A stretch of DNA of 64,000 bases. It comes from Bacillus multifaciens (lineage in GTDB: Bacteria > Bacillota > Bacilli > Bacillales > Bacillaceae_G). Position numbers and translations under genes: made by a program. The notes beneath the pieces were generated by a model. The model was given only the letters and a program-made list of their open reading frames with translations, did not search any database and was not told the DNA's origin. The DNA lies in NCBI RefSeq assembly GCF_030756675.1, contig NZ_JAVBXD010000012.1:1-64000 (forward strand), in the 5' to 3' direction. Shown here in pieces: positions 25,440 to 34,280 of this stretch (positions are counted from its first letter, which is position 1; each line of letters starts with the position of its first letter).

Positions 25440-26573
25440 TTATTGTGCTCGTTTATTCATAATATCCCCATTTTGATTAATTTGTACATCGTTTGAAATC
25501 GATTGTAAATATTGCAGCATGTTTTGTTTTTCTGTACCTTGAAGCGGGGTAATTTGATTATTACGAATCATATAAGGGTTAAATGACATACGGACGTCTT
25601 GTCCCTTAAATTTAATTGTTAGTACACCAGTTTCTGCACTATGTCCTTTTACATAATCAGGGAAGAGGAAGTTTCCAAGTGAATATGCAACAGGAACTTT
25701 GTTGTAATATTCAAAGCCTTGTAACCAGTGAGGGTGACTTCCAACAATCGCATTTGCACCTGCATCTACTATTTTTTGTACATATTCTTTTTGATAAGCA
25801 GCAGGACGATTTGTTTTTTCGACTCCCCAATGCATATACACGATCATATAATCGGCATCTTTCTTTTGTTCTTTAATTGTTTTTGTGACTAGGTTTAAAT
25901 CGTAACCATTTGCAACCCCAGGTTTATTATCTGTAGCTATCCATGCAGTATCAGGCATAAATCGAACGAAAGAGAGGAATTTGAATTTTTTACCTTTAAT
26001 TGTAACTTCTCTTGCTGTGTATGCATCTTTTGCATTTTTTCCTGCCCCAATGTACGGAAATCCCATTTTTTCAACATGGGAAATTGTATCCAATAATCCA
26101 TCTTGATAATAATCGAGTGTATGATTATTTCCAATATTAACAATATCATAGCCTGTATTTTTAATAGCTTTTAGCGTAGAGGGATCACTTTTAATCCAAA
26201 ATAGTTGGCCAGGATATTTTTTCTCGCGAGTTGTAAACGCAGATTCTAGATTAATAAATGAGTAGTCTGCTTTTTCTATTTCCGGTTTTACATGCTGAAA
26301 TGGATAATCAGCACCTTTACTTTGAATAACAGGGCGTAATTGCCAATCAAACATTGTATCACCTGAAAATGTAAGGGTAATCTCAGGATCTTCTTTCGGT
26401 TTTTTTGTTTGTTCTTTTCCTTTTGCCTTTTCTGTTTGTTTATTTTTTACTCCTGTATTTTGCTCGTTTTTCGTTTCTGAACTTAGCGCATAGTTAATCA
26501 ATAAAATTATCGGGGTAAAAAGTACAGCTAATACTATAATACGTTTTAGTAATGTTCTTTTGCGAATTTTCAT
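25440..26573 (-). CDS. CapA/PgsA-type metallophosphatase-fold protein
   Basis: A 377-residue membrane-anchored protein: one N-terminal helix (residues 12-30), a Lys/Glu-rich linker (32-62) and an extracellular PGA_cap domain with FSGDTMFDWQLRP, NLESAFTT, NIGNNHTLDY, YMHWGVEK and GSHPHWLQGFEYY, which carry the metal-binding Asp, Asn and His residues. The family acts in poly-gamma-glutamate synthesis or release. No capB or capC is near, so this is a solitary homologue. AAAGGAC lies upstream of ATG 26573. Confidence 0.8.
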   Translation of the reverse strand: MKIRKRTLLKRIIVLAVLFTPIILLINYALSSETKNEQNTGVKNKQTEKAKGKEQTKKPKEDPEITLTFSGDTMFDWQLRPVIQSKGADYPFQHVKPEIEKADYSFINLESAFTTREKKYPGQLFWIKSDPSTLKAIKNTGYDIVNIGNNHTLDYYQDGLLDTISHVEKMGFPYIGAGKNAKDAYTAREVTIKGKKFKFLSFVRFMPDTAWIATDNKPGVANGYDLNLVTKTIKEQKKDADYMIVYMHWGVEKTNRPAAYQKEYVQKIVDAGANAIVGSHPHWLQGFEYYNKVPVAYSLGNFLFPDYVKGHSAETGVLTIKFKGQDVRMSFNPYMIRNNQITPLQGTEKQNMLQYLQSISNDVQINQNGDIMNKRAQ

Positions 26574-26847
26574 AAGTAGTCCTTTCTTTATAAGGTTAAT
26601 AGTATGTAACGATATTAATTTTGAAATACATTTAAATATTAATTTTTAGTGATTTAAATAGTAAGGTAACTCGAGAGGTTTCATTAGAGCAATGAGGGTG
26701 TTTAATAAACTAGATTTTTATTAATCTATAATTCTACTTATAACTTTATATGAAAATGGATCTTATGGAAAGTAACAAAATTGAAATTTTTAGCAAAGTA
26801 TCAAAAAATGAAGGAATATTCAATGTCATAATAATAGCTATTTAAAG

Positions 26848-27345
26848 ATGGGGATTGAATTGAAGTCAAATGTTCCATCACCAATATGGCCAAAAGGTAT
26901 TACTATACGACATTACATACCAGGTGTGGATGATGAGAAGTTGCATCAAGCTTTTAATGAATCCTTTGCAGACCACTGGAATTCGCATCCTTCTACGTTA
27001 GAAGAGTTTTTGAAACGTACCGAAAGAGAGGGTTTCCATCCTTCATTATGGTCACTTGCGATGGATGAGGAGGAAGTGGTTGGCTTTATTTTTAGTAAAA
27101 AGGATACTGACAATAAAGCTGAAATTACACATATAGGTGTGCGCCGTTCTCATCGTAAACAAGGATTGGGATTGGCACTATTACATCATGTATTTGGTCA
27201 ATTGCAACAAGAAGGAATTTCAAAAGTTTATCTACATGTAGATTCTGAGAATATTACAGGCGCACCTCGCGTATACGAAACAGCTAGAATGAAAGTGCAG
27301 AGTAAATTTGCTCGCTTTGATAAGGAAGTTTCGATTAGAAAATAA
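26848..27345 (+). CDS. GNAT acetyltransferase, probably the C-terminal half of a two-domain protein
   Basis: A 165-residue protein with a complete GNAT core: VVGFIFSKKD (beta4), THIGVRRSHRKQGLGLALLHH (acetyl-CoA loop, about residues 92-112) and VYETARMKV. It starts in the middle of what I recall as a tandem-GNAT protein of about 290 residues, where the segment IELKSNVPSP links the two domains; ATG 26848 has no ribosome site, while TTG 26860 has GGGG nearby. A 5' deletion is therefore likely. The 274 bases upstream show nothing else. Confidence 0.6.
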   Translation: MGIELKSNVPSPIWPKGITIRHYIPGVDDEKLHQAFNESFADHWNSHPSTLEEFLKRTEREGFHPSLWSLAMDEEEVVGFIFSKKDTDNKAEITHIGVRRSHRKQGLGLALLHHVFGQLQQEGISKVYLHVDSENITGAPRVYETARMKVQSKFARFDKEVSIRK

Positions 27346-27348
27346 AGA

Positions 27349-27382
27349 AGAAGTCCAGTGATGAAATGCTGGACTTCTTTGA
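27349..27382 (+). terminator. Terminator of the GNAT gene
   Basis: AGAAGTCCAG (27349-27358) pairs with CTGGACTTCT (27369-27378), followed by TTGACTTT. Confidence 0.75.
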
Positions 27383-27471
27383 CTTTATATGACTATATAT
27401 GTGTATTTTTATTTTTTGATATATGATTGAAATAGAGTTATGATGTTTATAAAAAAGATGCGATGCTTTAT

Positions 27472-27508
27472 CCCTTTAGGTAATTATATCTAAAGGGGTG
27501 TTTTTTAT
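27472..27508 (+). terminator. Terminator
   Basis: CCCTTTAG (27472-27479) pairs with CTAAAGGG (27490-27497), followed by GTGTTTTTTATT. No gene lies directly upstream; it is 90 bases after the GNAT terminator. Confidence 0.65.
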
Positions 27509-27653
27509 TCTAGAAGTGAAATTATGTCGCTTGGATACCTGTCTTCCTGTAATCCATCGATTTATTTAATTCCTCATGAAAATGAAGGTTGTAAGTGACG
27601 TTACGTGATCTATTATAGTTAGGATATAGAATACAAAGAAAGAGGAATGGTGA

Positions 27654-28365
27654 ATGAAGAAAAGCGACATGAATTGGAAGGAGCAAGACCATTGGGGATT
27701 AAAAGAATTTTTATTAATGATGCTACTTGAATTTGTATTTGTTATAGGATGCATAAAATTCTTAGTAAAGCCTATTTATTCTCAGTGGTTTGATAATGAG
27801 TTATATTCAGGAACTTTAATAGGATTAACAATAGCGATTGTTTTAGCTTTAGGTGTATATTTTATCGTTCTTCGTCCAAAGAAGCTTTCTTGGAGTGAAG
27901 TAGGAATCAGGAATCAGGTCATTGTCTATGAAGGATTGGAAAATTATTGTCTTACTAACTATTATATTAATGGTTGGTGATGTAATAGTGATGGCACTTA
28001 CTAGCTTTATTGGGAATACTTATGAGAACAGCAAAACTGAGGCTATGCAGCAAAACGTAAATTTCTTTACAGTTCTTATTGCCTTTATTTCTGCGGCGGT
28101 CATTTCACCAGTATATGAGGAAATATTTTATCGTGGTTTTTTATATCGATGGTTACGTACACGCTTAGGTATGATAGTGGCCATTTTTCTAAGCTCAGTA
28201 ATCTTTACAATTATCCACATTCCAACTTATAACGCGATGCCTGTAAACTTCTTGAGTGGTATAGTCTTTGCATGGGCGTATGAACGAACCAATTCAATTT
28301 TGGCACCAGTCATCATTCATGGTCTAACTAATGGAATTATGGTGCTGCTGACAACGATGGGATAG
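27654..28365 (+). pseudogene. CPBP intramembrane protease, frameshifted by a 7-bp duplication
   Basis: Two overlapping frames together spell one CPBP (Abi, PF02517-type) protease of about 234 residues: 27654-27980 (membrane N-terminal part, ending in junk) and 27922-28365 (C-terminal part). The C-terminal part carries the catalytic motifs EEIFYRGF, FTIIH and HGLTNG. The tandem AGGAATC-AGGAATC (27902-27915) shifts the frame; removing one copy restores VGIRSLSMKDWK. AGAGGAATGG precedes ATG 27654. The second ORF has no ribosome site of its own. Function (prenyl-protein or immunity-related protease) would need the intact frame. Confidence 0.8.
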
Positions 28366-28534
28366 TAAAAGTTGTTGTCAGCAGGTGAAGTATCCAATGC
28401 TACTTTATACATGCTTTTAAAGCATCCTATTTTCACTTTAGATAGTGAACTATATTCAAAATCAACTATCGTGGAGTTTTAGTTGAGTAAAAATAATCAA
28501 ACTTTTTTATAAAGTACTATACTAATTAATAAGC

Positions 28535-28582
28535 AAAGAAACCATTTTAATCAAAGTTTTTTCAAAATGGTTTCTTTTTATT
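28535..28582 (+). terminator. Terminator
   Basis: AAAGAAACCATTTT (28535-28548) pairs with AAAATGGTTTCTTT (28564-28577), followed by TTATTTA. It lies 170 bases after the CPBP gene; 28366-28802 otherwise contains only repeat B. Confidence 0.7.
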
Positions 28583-28639
28583 TATCATAAATTAAGGGTT
28601 TATGAGGTGTTTTTAATCAAACTTTATTCCAAACCTACA

Positions 28640-28776
28640 TCAACACATAAGTCGCTGCTATGCAGAATACAATATGCCCTCGCACTCGCTTACTCCTATT
28701 GTTTTAAATATGGCATGTGGTAGGGAAAGGCTCCGACCGTTTCTATGCGCGGCCAAATGCTCTCGCCCCTCTCAAA
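28640..28776 (-). repeat. Dispersed repeat B, long copy
   Basis: Read on the minus strand it begins GAGAGGGGCGAGAGCAT, continues GCATAGAAACGGTC and ends CATAGCAGCGACTTATGTG. Both ends match the copy at 36005-36083, which lies on the opposite strand and lacks about 60 internal bases. GC content is higher than its surroundings. It may be a bcr-type repeat of the B. cereus group, not verified. Confidence 0.65.
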
Positions 28777-28802
28777 AGAAAGAGGTGTGTCGGTTTTTAC
28801 TT

Positions 28803-29564
28803 TTAAAATTGTAAACAAAGATAACTTAAAGTTCCAAATTCATAGCTTCGATGAATTACTTTTGGCTTTTCATTACCACTTCCCATTGCAATGAATAGAG
28901 GAACAAAATGTTCTGCTCTTGGAACGGCTAAACGTGCATGAGGAGCTTCAGATTCCCAGTTAAATAACGCATCTGTGTTGTTGTTTTGGATTTGATCAAT
29001 GAGCCATTCGTCAAATTCAACAGCCCATTGTTCAGGTGTAGTTTGTTCCCACTTTAACATTCGCAAATTGTGTACGGTAACACCGCTTCCGATGACTAAA
29101 ATATTTTCTTCCCCAAGTCCTTGAAGGGCTTTTCCAATTTCATATTGTTCTCTCGCAGGTAGGAATGGATTTACTGAGATTTGAACAACGGGTATATCAG
29201 CTTTTGGATACATACGGTGCAGAAGTGTCCAAGAACCATGATCTAATCCGCGTGTTGTATCTTTGTGAACTGGAATCCCTTGTTTTTTGAATTTTTCTTC
29301 TAACATAGCTGCAATAGATGACGAACCTTTTGCCCTGTATTTTATTTCATATAGTTCAGGAGGAAAACCACCAAAGTCATAAATCGTTTCATATTCATTA
29401 TTTGAAGAAGAAATAGTTAAAATCTCACTTTCCCAATGAGCCGTAAAAATGACAATTGCCTTTGGTTTATATGTCTCCCCAAGTGTTTGTAAAAAACTTG
29501 TATAGTCTGTATCTTGAATGGCTAACATAGGTGACCCATGTGCTAAAAAAAGAGATGGCATCAT
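28803..29564 (-). CDS. DODA-type extradiol ring-opening dioxygenase (LigB/YgiD-like)
   Basis: A 253-residue enzyme of the class III extradiol dioxygenase family. Metal ligands are in LAHGSPMLAI (His9), FTAHWES (His43), GLDHGSW and VPRAEHFVPLF. In plants and bacteria these enzymes open DOPA-like catechols; the native substrate in Bacillus is unknown. GGAGG lies 8 bases before ATG 29564. It stands alone beside repeat B. Confidence 0.8.
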   Translation of the reverse strand: MMPSLFLAHGSPMLAIQDTDYTSFLQTLGETYKPKAIVIFTAHWESEILTISSSNNEYETIYDFGGFPPELYEIKYRAKGSSSIAAMLEEKFKKQGIPVHKDTTRGLDHGSWTLLHRMYPKADIPVVQISVNPFLPAREQYEIGKALQGLGEENILVIGSGVTVHNLRMLKWEQTTPEQWAVEFDEWLIDQIQNNNTDALFNWESEAPHARLAVPRAEHFVPLFIAMGSGNEKPKVIHRSYEFGTLSYLCLQF

Positions 29565-29786
29565 GTTGATTACCTCCGATAATTTAATTACTTTATATTA
29601 GTAACCATATAACTTTATTTTGGTTTCGTCAAGAATGAAGTAAAAGAAATTTAAATATTATGATTTGTAATAAGGAAAGCTTTTACATATAATTTATAGT
29701 AAGAAATATGAATGGTGATTCATTTTATGAAGGTGTAGATTTGGATCGTTGAGTAATAGATGAGAGATTTGGGGGGGACATTCAAA

Positions 29787-30710
29787 ATGAATAAACAAGA
29801 AAGCTTTATTATGACATCGGATGGATCGGAAATTTATTTATGTAAATGGTTACCAGAAAATAAGCCTCGTGGGGTTGTTCAAATTGCACATGGTATGGCG
29901 GAACATGCTGGTGCATATTCAGAATGTATTGAAGCGCTTTTAGATGCTGGATATGGGGTATATGCTCATGATCATCGCGGACATGGAAAAACAGTAAAGC
30001 AGGAGGACGATTATGGCCATTTTGAGCCGAATGTGGGCTGGGATCAAGCTATCTCTGACGTAATTTTCGTTTCAGAGCTTATTCAGAAGGAACATACTTG
30101 TCCACTTTTCTTATTAGGGCATAGTATGGGTTCTTTCTTATCAAGGCGTGCTGTGCAGATTCGCGGTGAATTATATAATGGATTTCTTATTTCAGGAACA
30201 GGAGGGAATCCAGGACTTTTAGGAGTCATCGGTCATAAAGTGGCAACAGTTGAAATGAAACTACGCGGTGCAAAAACGAAAAGCCCGATGCTGAACTTTT
30301 TATCATTTGGTAATTTTAATTCGCATTTTAAGCCAAACCGTACGAAATTTGATTGGCTGTCTTCTGATACGAATCAAGTTGATAGATACATAGAGGATTC
30401 ATTATGTGGATTTATTTGTACAACGAGTTTTTACCGTGAATTATTTAACGGTGTGCTGACTGTGAACAAGCTTGAAGCATTTAAAAAAACACCAAAAGAT
30501 TTACCTATCTATATTTTTTCGGGAGACCGTGATCCAGTTGGAAATATGGGCAAAGGTGTACAAGAAGTGTATGACATGTATAAAAAATGTGGTGTCAATG
30601 ACGTAACAATCCGTTTATATGAGAACGGAAGGCACGAAATGCTTCATGAGGTAAACAGACAGGACGTGTTCCAAGATGTGATTTCTTGGTTAGACGAGCA
30701 TGTAAAATAG
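29787..30710 (+). CDS. Alpha/beta hydrolase, lysophospholipase-like
   Basis: A 307-residue serine hydrolase of the Hydrolase_4/monoglyceride lipase branch. Visible elements are the oxyanion region AHGMAEHAG, the DHRGHGKT turn, the nucleophile elbow GHSMGS, the acid in FSGDRDPVG and the base in ENGRHEMLHE near the C-terminus. No signal peptide, so it acts in the cytoplasm on monoacyl lipids or similar esters. GGGGGGG lies 9 bases before ATG 29787; the in-frame ATG at 29760 lacks a site. Confidence 0.85.
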   Translation: MNKQESFIMTSDGSEIYLCKWLPENKPRGVVQIAHGMAEHAGAYSECIEALLDAGYGVYAHDHRGHGKTVKQEDDYGHFEPNVGWDQAISDVIFVSELIQKEHTCPLFLLGHSMGSFLSRRAVQIRGELYNGFLISGTGGNPGLLGVIGHKVATVEMKLRGAKTKSPMLNFLSFGNFNSHFKPNRTKFDWLSSDTNQVDRYIEDSLCGFICTTSFYRELFNGVLTVNKLEAFKKTPKDLPIYIFSGDRDPVGNMGKGVQEVYDMYKKCGVNDVTIRLYENGRHEMLHEVNRQDVFQDVISWLDEHVK

Positions 30711-30924
30711 TGGTTTGTAACAAATGAAGATTCAACAATTAGGAGTGAGTGGTATTAGCTGTTGTGTTTAACAAAGAATTGTAAACAAGCGATGCCATCA
30801 TTTCTTAAGCAAAGTGTACCGAGAAAATACAAGATGATTATCAAGAGTAACGATTCTAAGAACTTTCTAAAATATTTGTTTGGCAAATAAAAACAGCGGA
30901 ATTTACTATGAAAGACTTTATTTT

Positions 30925-30982
30925 ACTGCTCCTTTGATTGAGGATACAATATTATTTCCTCAATCAAAGGAGCAGTTTTTTG
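30925..30982 (+). terminator. Very strong terminator
   Basis: A perfect 20-base stem: 30925-30944 (begins ACTGCTCCTTTG) pairs with 30957-30976, followed by TTTTTT. It ends only about 25 bases before the ribosome site of the next gene, so it acts as a leader terminator or insulates that gene. The 214 bases before it (30711-30924) hold nothing I can support. Confidence 0.85.
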
Positions 30983-31017
30983 GAATAAGTTTTGCTGTAA
31001 CAATGGAGGTTGAAGTT

Positions 31018-31584
31018 ATGAAAAGGTTAGTAATTATTACAGTAGGTAAAACGCATAGTGGGAAAACTACATTTGCAAGAGCTTTAGAAAAAGAGTTATA
31101 TAACTCTTTTGTAATGGACCAAGATAACCACGCTGAATTTATAAACACTTATTATAAGAACTTACAACCAAAACAAGGACCTAATACTCTTAAGCATGCT
31201 CTTTCAAAGCTAATTGTCGATTATGCCAAAGAACACACTGATTTAAATCTGATTATTTGTAACTCAAATCGAAGTCGAAATGGACGATTGTATTTGCTTG
31301 AAGAGTTGTTTAATAAAGATGAATTTGTCCGCATCTTGGTTCATTTTGATATTTCAGATGATGTTCTTCATAAACGAGTTATTCAAAGCGGGCGAAGTAC
31401 CAATATATTTAGGGGTGCTTATTCTAATTTTGAGGAAGTGCTTGTTCGGCAACAAGCTGAATCCCTAAAAGAAGATGTAATAGATCCAGTAGAAGGTGAA
31501 GCAGACCATTTATTTGTAATTAAAGATAGTAAAGAAGTTGATTCTGTTATTAAAGAAGTAGTTCATATTGCTGAATGTTTATGA
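31018..31584 (+). CDS. P-loop kinase-like ATPase
   Basis: A 188-residue protein beginning MKRLVIITVGKTHSGKTT, so the Walker A loop GKTHSGKTT is at residues 10-18. The layout (NRSRNGRLYLLEELF, then LVHFDISDDVLHKRVIQSGRS) is that of small AAA_33/zeta-toxin-like nucleotide or sugar kinases. GGAGG lies 9 bases before ATG 31018; the longer frame from 30880 would translate through the terminator and is rejected. Substrate unknown. Confidence 0.75.
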   Translation: MKRLVIITVGKTHSGKTTFARALEKELYNSFVMDQDNHAEFINTYYKNLQPKQGPNTLKHALSKLIVDYAKEHTDLNLIICNSNRSRNGRLYLLEELFNKDEFVRILVHFDISDDVLHKRVIQSGRSTNIFRGAYSNFEEVLVRQQAESLKEDVIDPVEGEADHLFVIKDSKEVDSVIKEVVHIAECL

Positions 31585-31630
31585 TTATTCTCAGTTCGTT
31601 GATAATTATCAAGTGACATTTGAATTTTTG

Positions 31631-31664
31631 AAGAGCTTGGAGGAAATTCCAAGCTCTTTTTGTG
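31631..31664 (+). terminator. Terminator of the P-loop ATPase gene
   Basis: AAGAGCTTGGA (31631-31641) pairs with TCCAAGCTCTT (31648-31658), followed by TTTTGTG. Confidence 0.8.
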
Positions 31665-31864
31665 TGTGGATTTACTTGTGAATTAGCTGCTATTTGTACT
31701 AAAAAATAGCGTGTTATTTTATATTTTGCACCGTGCAATTAAACCGGTTATTGATATAGATAGATTTCTTTCTTCGAGGAGAGAAAATAATGTTACAATG
31801 AAAATTCAGAAATAAAAGAATTTTTGATTCTTTATGTAAGAAGAGAACAAAAGGAGGGAAATCA

Positions 31865-32326
31865 ATGATTGTTAAGGAAGCGCTTTTAAAAGAAGCAAAT
31901 AAGCTAAGTAACCTTGCATTATCCTCAAAAGCAACTTGGAATTATAGTGAAGAATTTATATTAGCATGTAAGGAAGACTTAACAATTACTCAGCAATATA
32001 TGAAGGATAATTATGTTTACGTTTTAGAAGAAAACCAGGAATTGATTGGCTTTTTTTCCTTTCAGAGAAAAGAAGTAGACAGCCTTGATTTTTTATATTT
32101 AGATCCAGCGTATAAAGGAAAAGGCTATGGCAGAATTCTTTGGGAAAGCGTTGTTCAAAAAGCAGTTGAATTAAACATTAAGAGTTTTACGATCGATAGT
32201 GACCCAAATGCGAAAGGGTATTACATAAAAATGGGAGCGAAATTAATAGGAGAAACACCTTCTACTGTTTTTAAAAATCGCCTATTGCCACTTTTTCGTT
32301 ATGATGTGCAAATTGAATCAGTCTAA
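31865..32326 (+). CDS. GNAT family acetyltransferase
   Basis: A 153-residue GNAT protein. The core runs from VYVLEENQELIGFFSF to LDFLYLDPAYKGKGYGRILWE, whose GKGYGR is the acetyl-CoA pyrophosphate loop (about residues 79-84). The end FKNRLLPLFRYDV is typical of the PhnO/YitI-like group. GGAGGG lies upstream of ATG 31865. It is 35 bases upstream of the YunG-like gene and probably co-transcribed. Substrate unknown. Confidence 0.8.
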   Translation: MIVKEALLKEANKLSNLALSSKATWNYSEEFILACKEDLTITQQYMKDNYVYVLEENQELIGFFSFQRKEVDSLDFLYLDPAYKGKGYGRILWESVVQKAVELNIKSFTIDSDPNAKGYYIKMGAKLIGETPSTVFKNRLLPLFRYDVQIESV

Positions 32327-32361
32327 TCGGATATTTTGAATTCAGTTAGGAGATGCTAAGT

Positions 32362-32709
32362 TTGACGTATATGGAAATGGAAAAGATGAGAGAGGTTTTA
32401 TTTCAATCTTGGTCAAAAGAGACAAGTTCAAAATGGACTTTAGATAATCCAGCGAAAGGGCAATGTGGTGTAACATCCTTAGTAGTTCATGATTTCTTTG
32501 GAGGAGAGATCATGAAAACGAAAGTTCCTGAAGGTTGGCATTTTTATAACAGAATCAATGGTAAAAGATATGATTTTACAGCATCACAATTTTTAGAAGA
32601 AGTTACATATATGGATGTTCCTTCAAATAGTGAAGAAGCATTTGCTGATACAAATGAAATGCAATATGATGCTTTAAAGGAAAAGGTTCGTATCCAAATA
32701 AAGGAATAG
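32362..32709 (+). CDS. YunG-like protein
   Basis: A 115-residue soluble protein. The motif NPAKGQCGVTSLVVHDFFGG (about residues 29-48) and the following EGWHFYNRINGKRYDFTASQF match the B. subtilis YunG family, with a Cys and His reminiscent of papain-like (NlpC-type) folds. The start is TTG 32362, because GGAG ends 8 bases before it; an ATG at 32353 directly abuts the ribosome site. Function unknown. Second gene after the GNAT. Confidence 0.65.
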   Translation: MTYMEMEKMREVLFQSWSKETSSKWTLDNPAKGQCGVTSLVVHDFFGGEIMKTKVPEGWHFYNRINGKRYDFTASQFLEEVTYMDVPSNSEEAFADTNEMQYDALKEKVRIQIKE

Positions 32710-32729
32710 ATTTTATATTAATTTATCTT

Positions 32730-32758
32730 TTGACTCTTATTGTTAAATAGGTTACTAT
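32730..32758 (+). promoter_or_regulatory. Promoter of mtaD with an overlapping inverted repeat
   Basis: TTGACT (32730-32735) and TACTAT (32753-32758) are 17 bases apart. The inverted repeat GTTACTA...TAGTAAC (32751-32770) covers the -10 box and start region and may be an operator or a 5' stem. Confidence 0.6.
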
Positions 32759-32820
32759 AACGGTAGTAACTTAGTTAAGAGGTATGATTATTTCTAAAAG
32801 AGTCGAGAGGGGAAATATTT

Positions 32821-34128
32821 GTGAAAACAGCATATGTAAGCGCTACAATCGTGACTTTGAATGAAAAAAATGAAGTGTTAAAAAATGGATATATCATTGT
32901 AGAAGATGATCGAATTATAGAGGTACAATCAGGAGAATTACCGAGCGGAAAAGAAGTGGATCAAGTCATTAATCTACATGGAAAGTGGGTATTGCCAGGT
33001 TTGGTGAATGCGCATACGCACGTCTTGATGAGCATTTTACGTGGAATAGGTGACGATATGCTCTTAAAGCCATGGCTTGAAACGAGAATTTGGCCGCTTG
33101 AAAGTCAATTTACACCAGAGCTTGCTGTTGCTAGCACAGAGCTTGGTTTATTAGAAATGGTGAAAAGCGGAACAACAACATTTTCTGATATGTTTAATCC
33201 AATTGGAGTAGATCAAGATTCTATTATGGAAGCTGTTCGTAAAAGTGGCATGCGTGCTGCTGTTTCTCGAACATTATTTAGCTTCGGAACGAAAGAAGAT
33301 GAAAAGAAGGCAATTCAAGAAGCGGAGAAGTATGTGAAACGTTATTCCAATAAGGATGATATGTTAACTACAATGGTTGCTCCTCATAGTCCATATGCAT
33401 GTTCTACGGAAATGTTAGAAGAGTGTGCCCGAATTGCAGTGGAAAATAAGACGATGGTTCATATTCATCTTTCCGAAACAGACCGTGAAGTTCAGGACAT
33501 TGAAGCGCAATATGGAAAACGTCCAGTAGAGTATGTAGCAGATTGTGGATTGTTCAAGAGACCGGCTGTAATTGCCCACGGTGTTGTGTTGAATGATAAT
33601 GAGCGTACTTTCTTAGCGGAACATGATGTACGTGTTGCTCATAATCCGATTAGTAATTTAAAATTAGGATCGGGTATCGCGAACGTTCGCGCAATGTTAG
33701 AGAGCGGCATAAAAGTCGGAATTGCAACAGACAGTGTTGCTTCTAATAACAATTTAGATATGTTTGAAGAAATGCGCATTGCTACTTTATTACAAAAAGG
33801 TGTTCATAAAGACGCGACAACATTACCTGTTGAAACACTTCTCACGTTAGCAACAAAAGTAGGAGCAGAGGTAATCGGGATGAGCCAAACAGGTTCATTA
33901 GAAGTAGGCAAGTGTGCCGACTTTATTACAATTGATCCATCTAAAAAGCCGCATTTACAACCAGCGGAAGAAGTATTGTCACATCTTGTATACGCAGCGA
34001 GCGGCAAAGACGTTTCAGATGTTGTTATTAATGGAAAACATATTGTTTGGAACGGTGAGTGTAAAACGTTAGATGAAGAACGTATTATTTTTGAAGCGAG
34101 TCGTTATAAACAAGGCTTGAATATGTAA
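32821..34128 (+). CDS. mtaD: 5-methylthioadenosine/S-adenosylhomocysteine deaminase
   Basis: A 435-residue amidohydrolase of the TrzN/MtaD family that deaminates methylthioadenosine or S-adenosylhomocysteine to the inosyl form. Metal ligands: NAHTHVLM (His65, His67), VHIHLSETD (mid-protein His) and ATDSVASNNN (Asp). The substrate-binding Glu in HLSE and the second His in IAHGV are present. GTG 32821 follows GAGGGG at 8 bases. Monocistronic, with a strong promoter and terminator. Confidence 0.88.
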   Translation: MKTAYVSATIVTLNEKNEVLKNGYIIVEDDRIIEVQSGELPSGKEVDQVINLHGKWVLPGLVNAHTHVLMSILRGIGDDMLLKPWLETRIWPLESQFTPELAVASTELGLLEMVKSGTTTFSDMFNPIGVDQDSIMEAVRKSGMRAAVSRTLFSFGTKEDEKKAIQEAEKYVKRYSNKDDMLTTMVAPHSPYACSTEMLEECARIAVENKTMVHIHLSETDREVQDIEAQYGKRPVEYVADCGLFKRPAVIAHGVVLNDNERTFLAEHDVRVAHNPISNLKLGSGIANVRAMLESGIKVGIATDSVASNNNLDMFEEMRIATLLQKGVHKDATTLPVETLLTLATKVGAEVIGMSQTGSLEVGKCADFITIDPSKKPHLQPAEEVLSHLVYAASGKDVSDVVINGKHIVWNGECKTLDEERIIFEASRYKQGLNM

Positions 34129-34138
34129 GTAAAAAGAG

Positions 34139-34177
34139 AACACTATCCTTTCATTTAATGAAAGGATAGTGTTTTTG
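34139..34177 (+). terminator. Terminator of mtaD
   Basis: AACACTATCCTTTCAT (34139-34154) pairs perfectly with ATGAAAGGATAGTGTT (34158-34173), followed by TTTG. Confidence 0.85.
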
Positions 34178-34280
34178 TATATATTTGGAAGAATAAAAAT
34201 TCAGTGAAATGTAACACTTTTATGATAATTATTCTGTTATAATATAAAGCGCTTTATTATTTCATTAAAGGAGCCGATTT

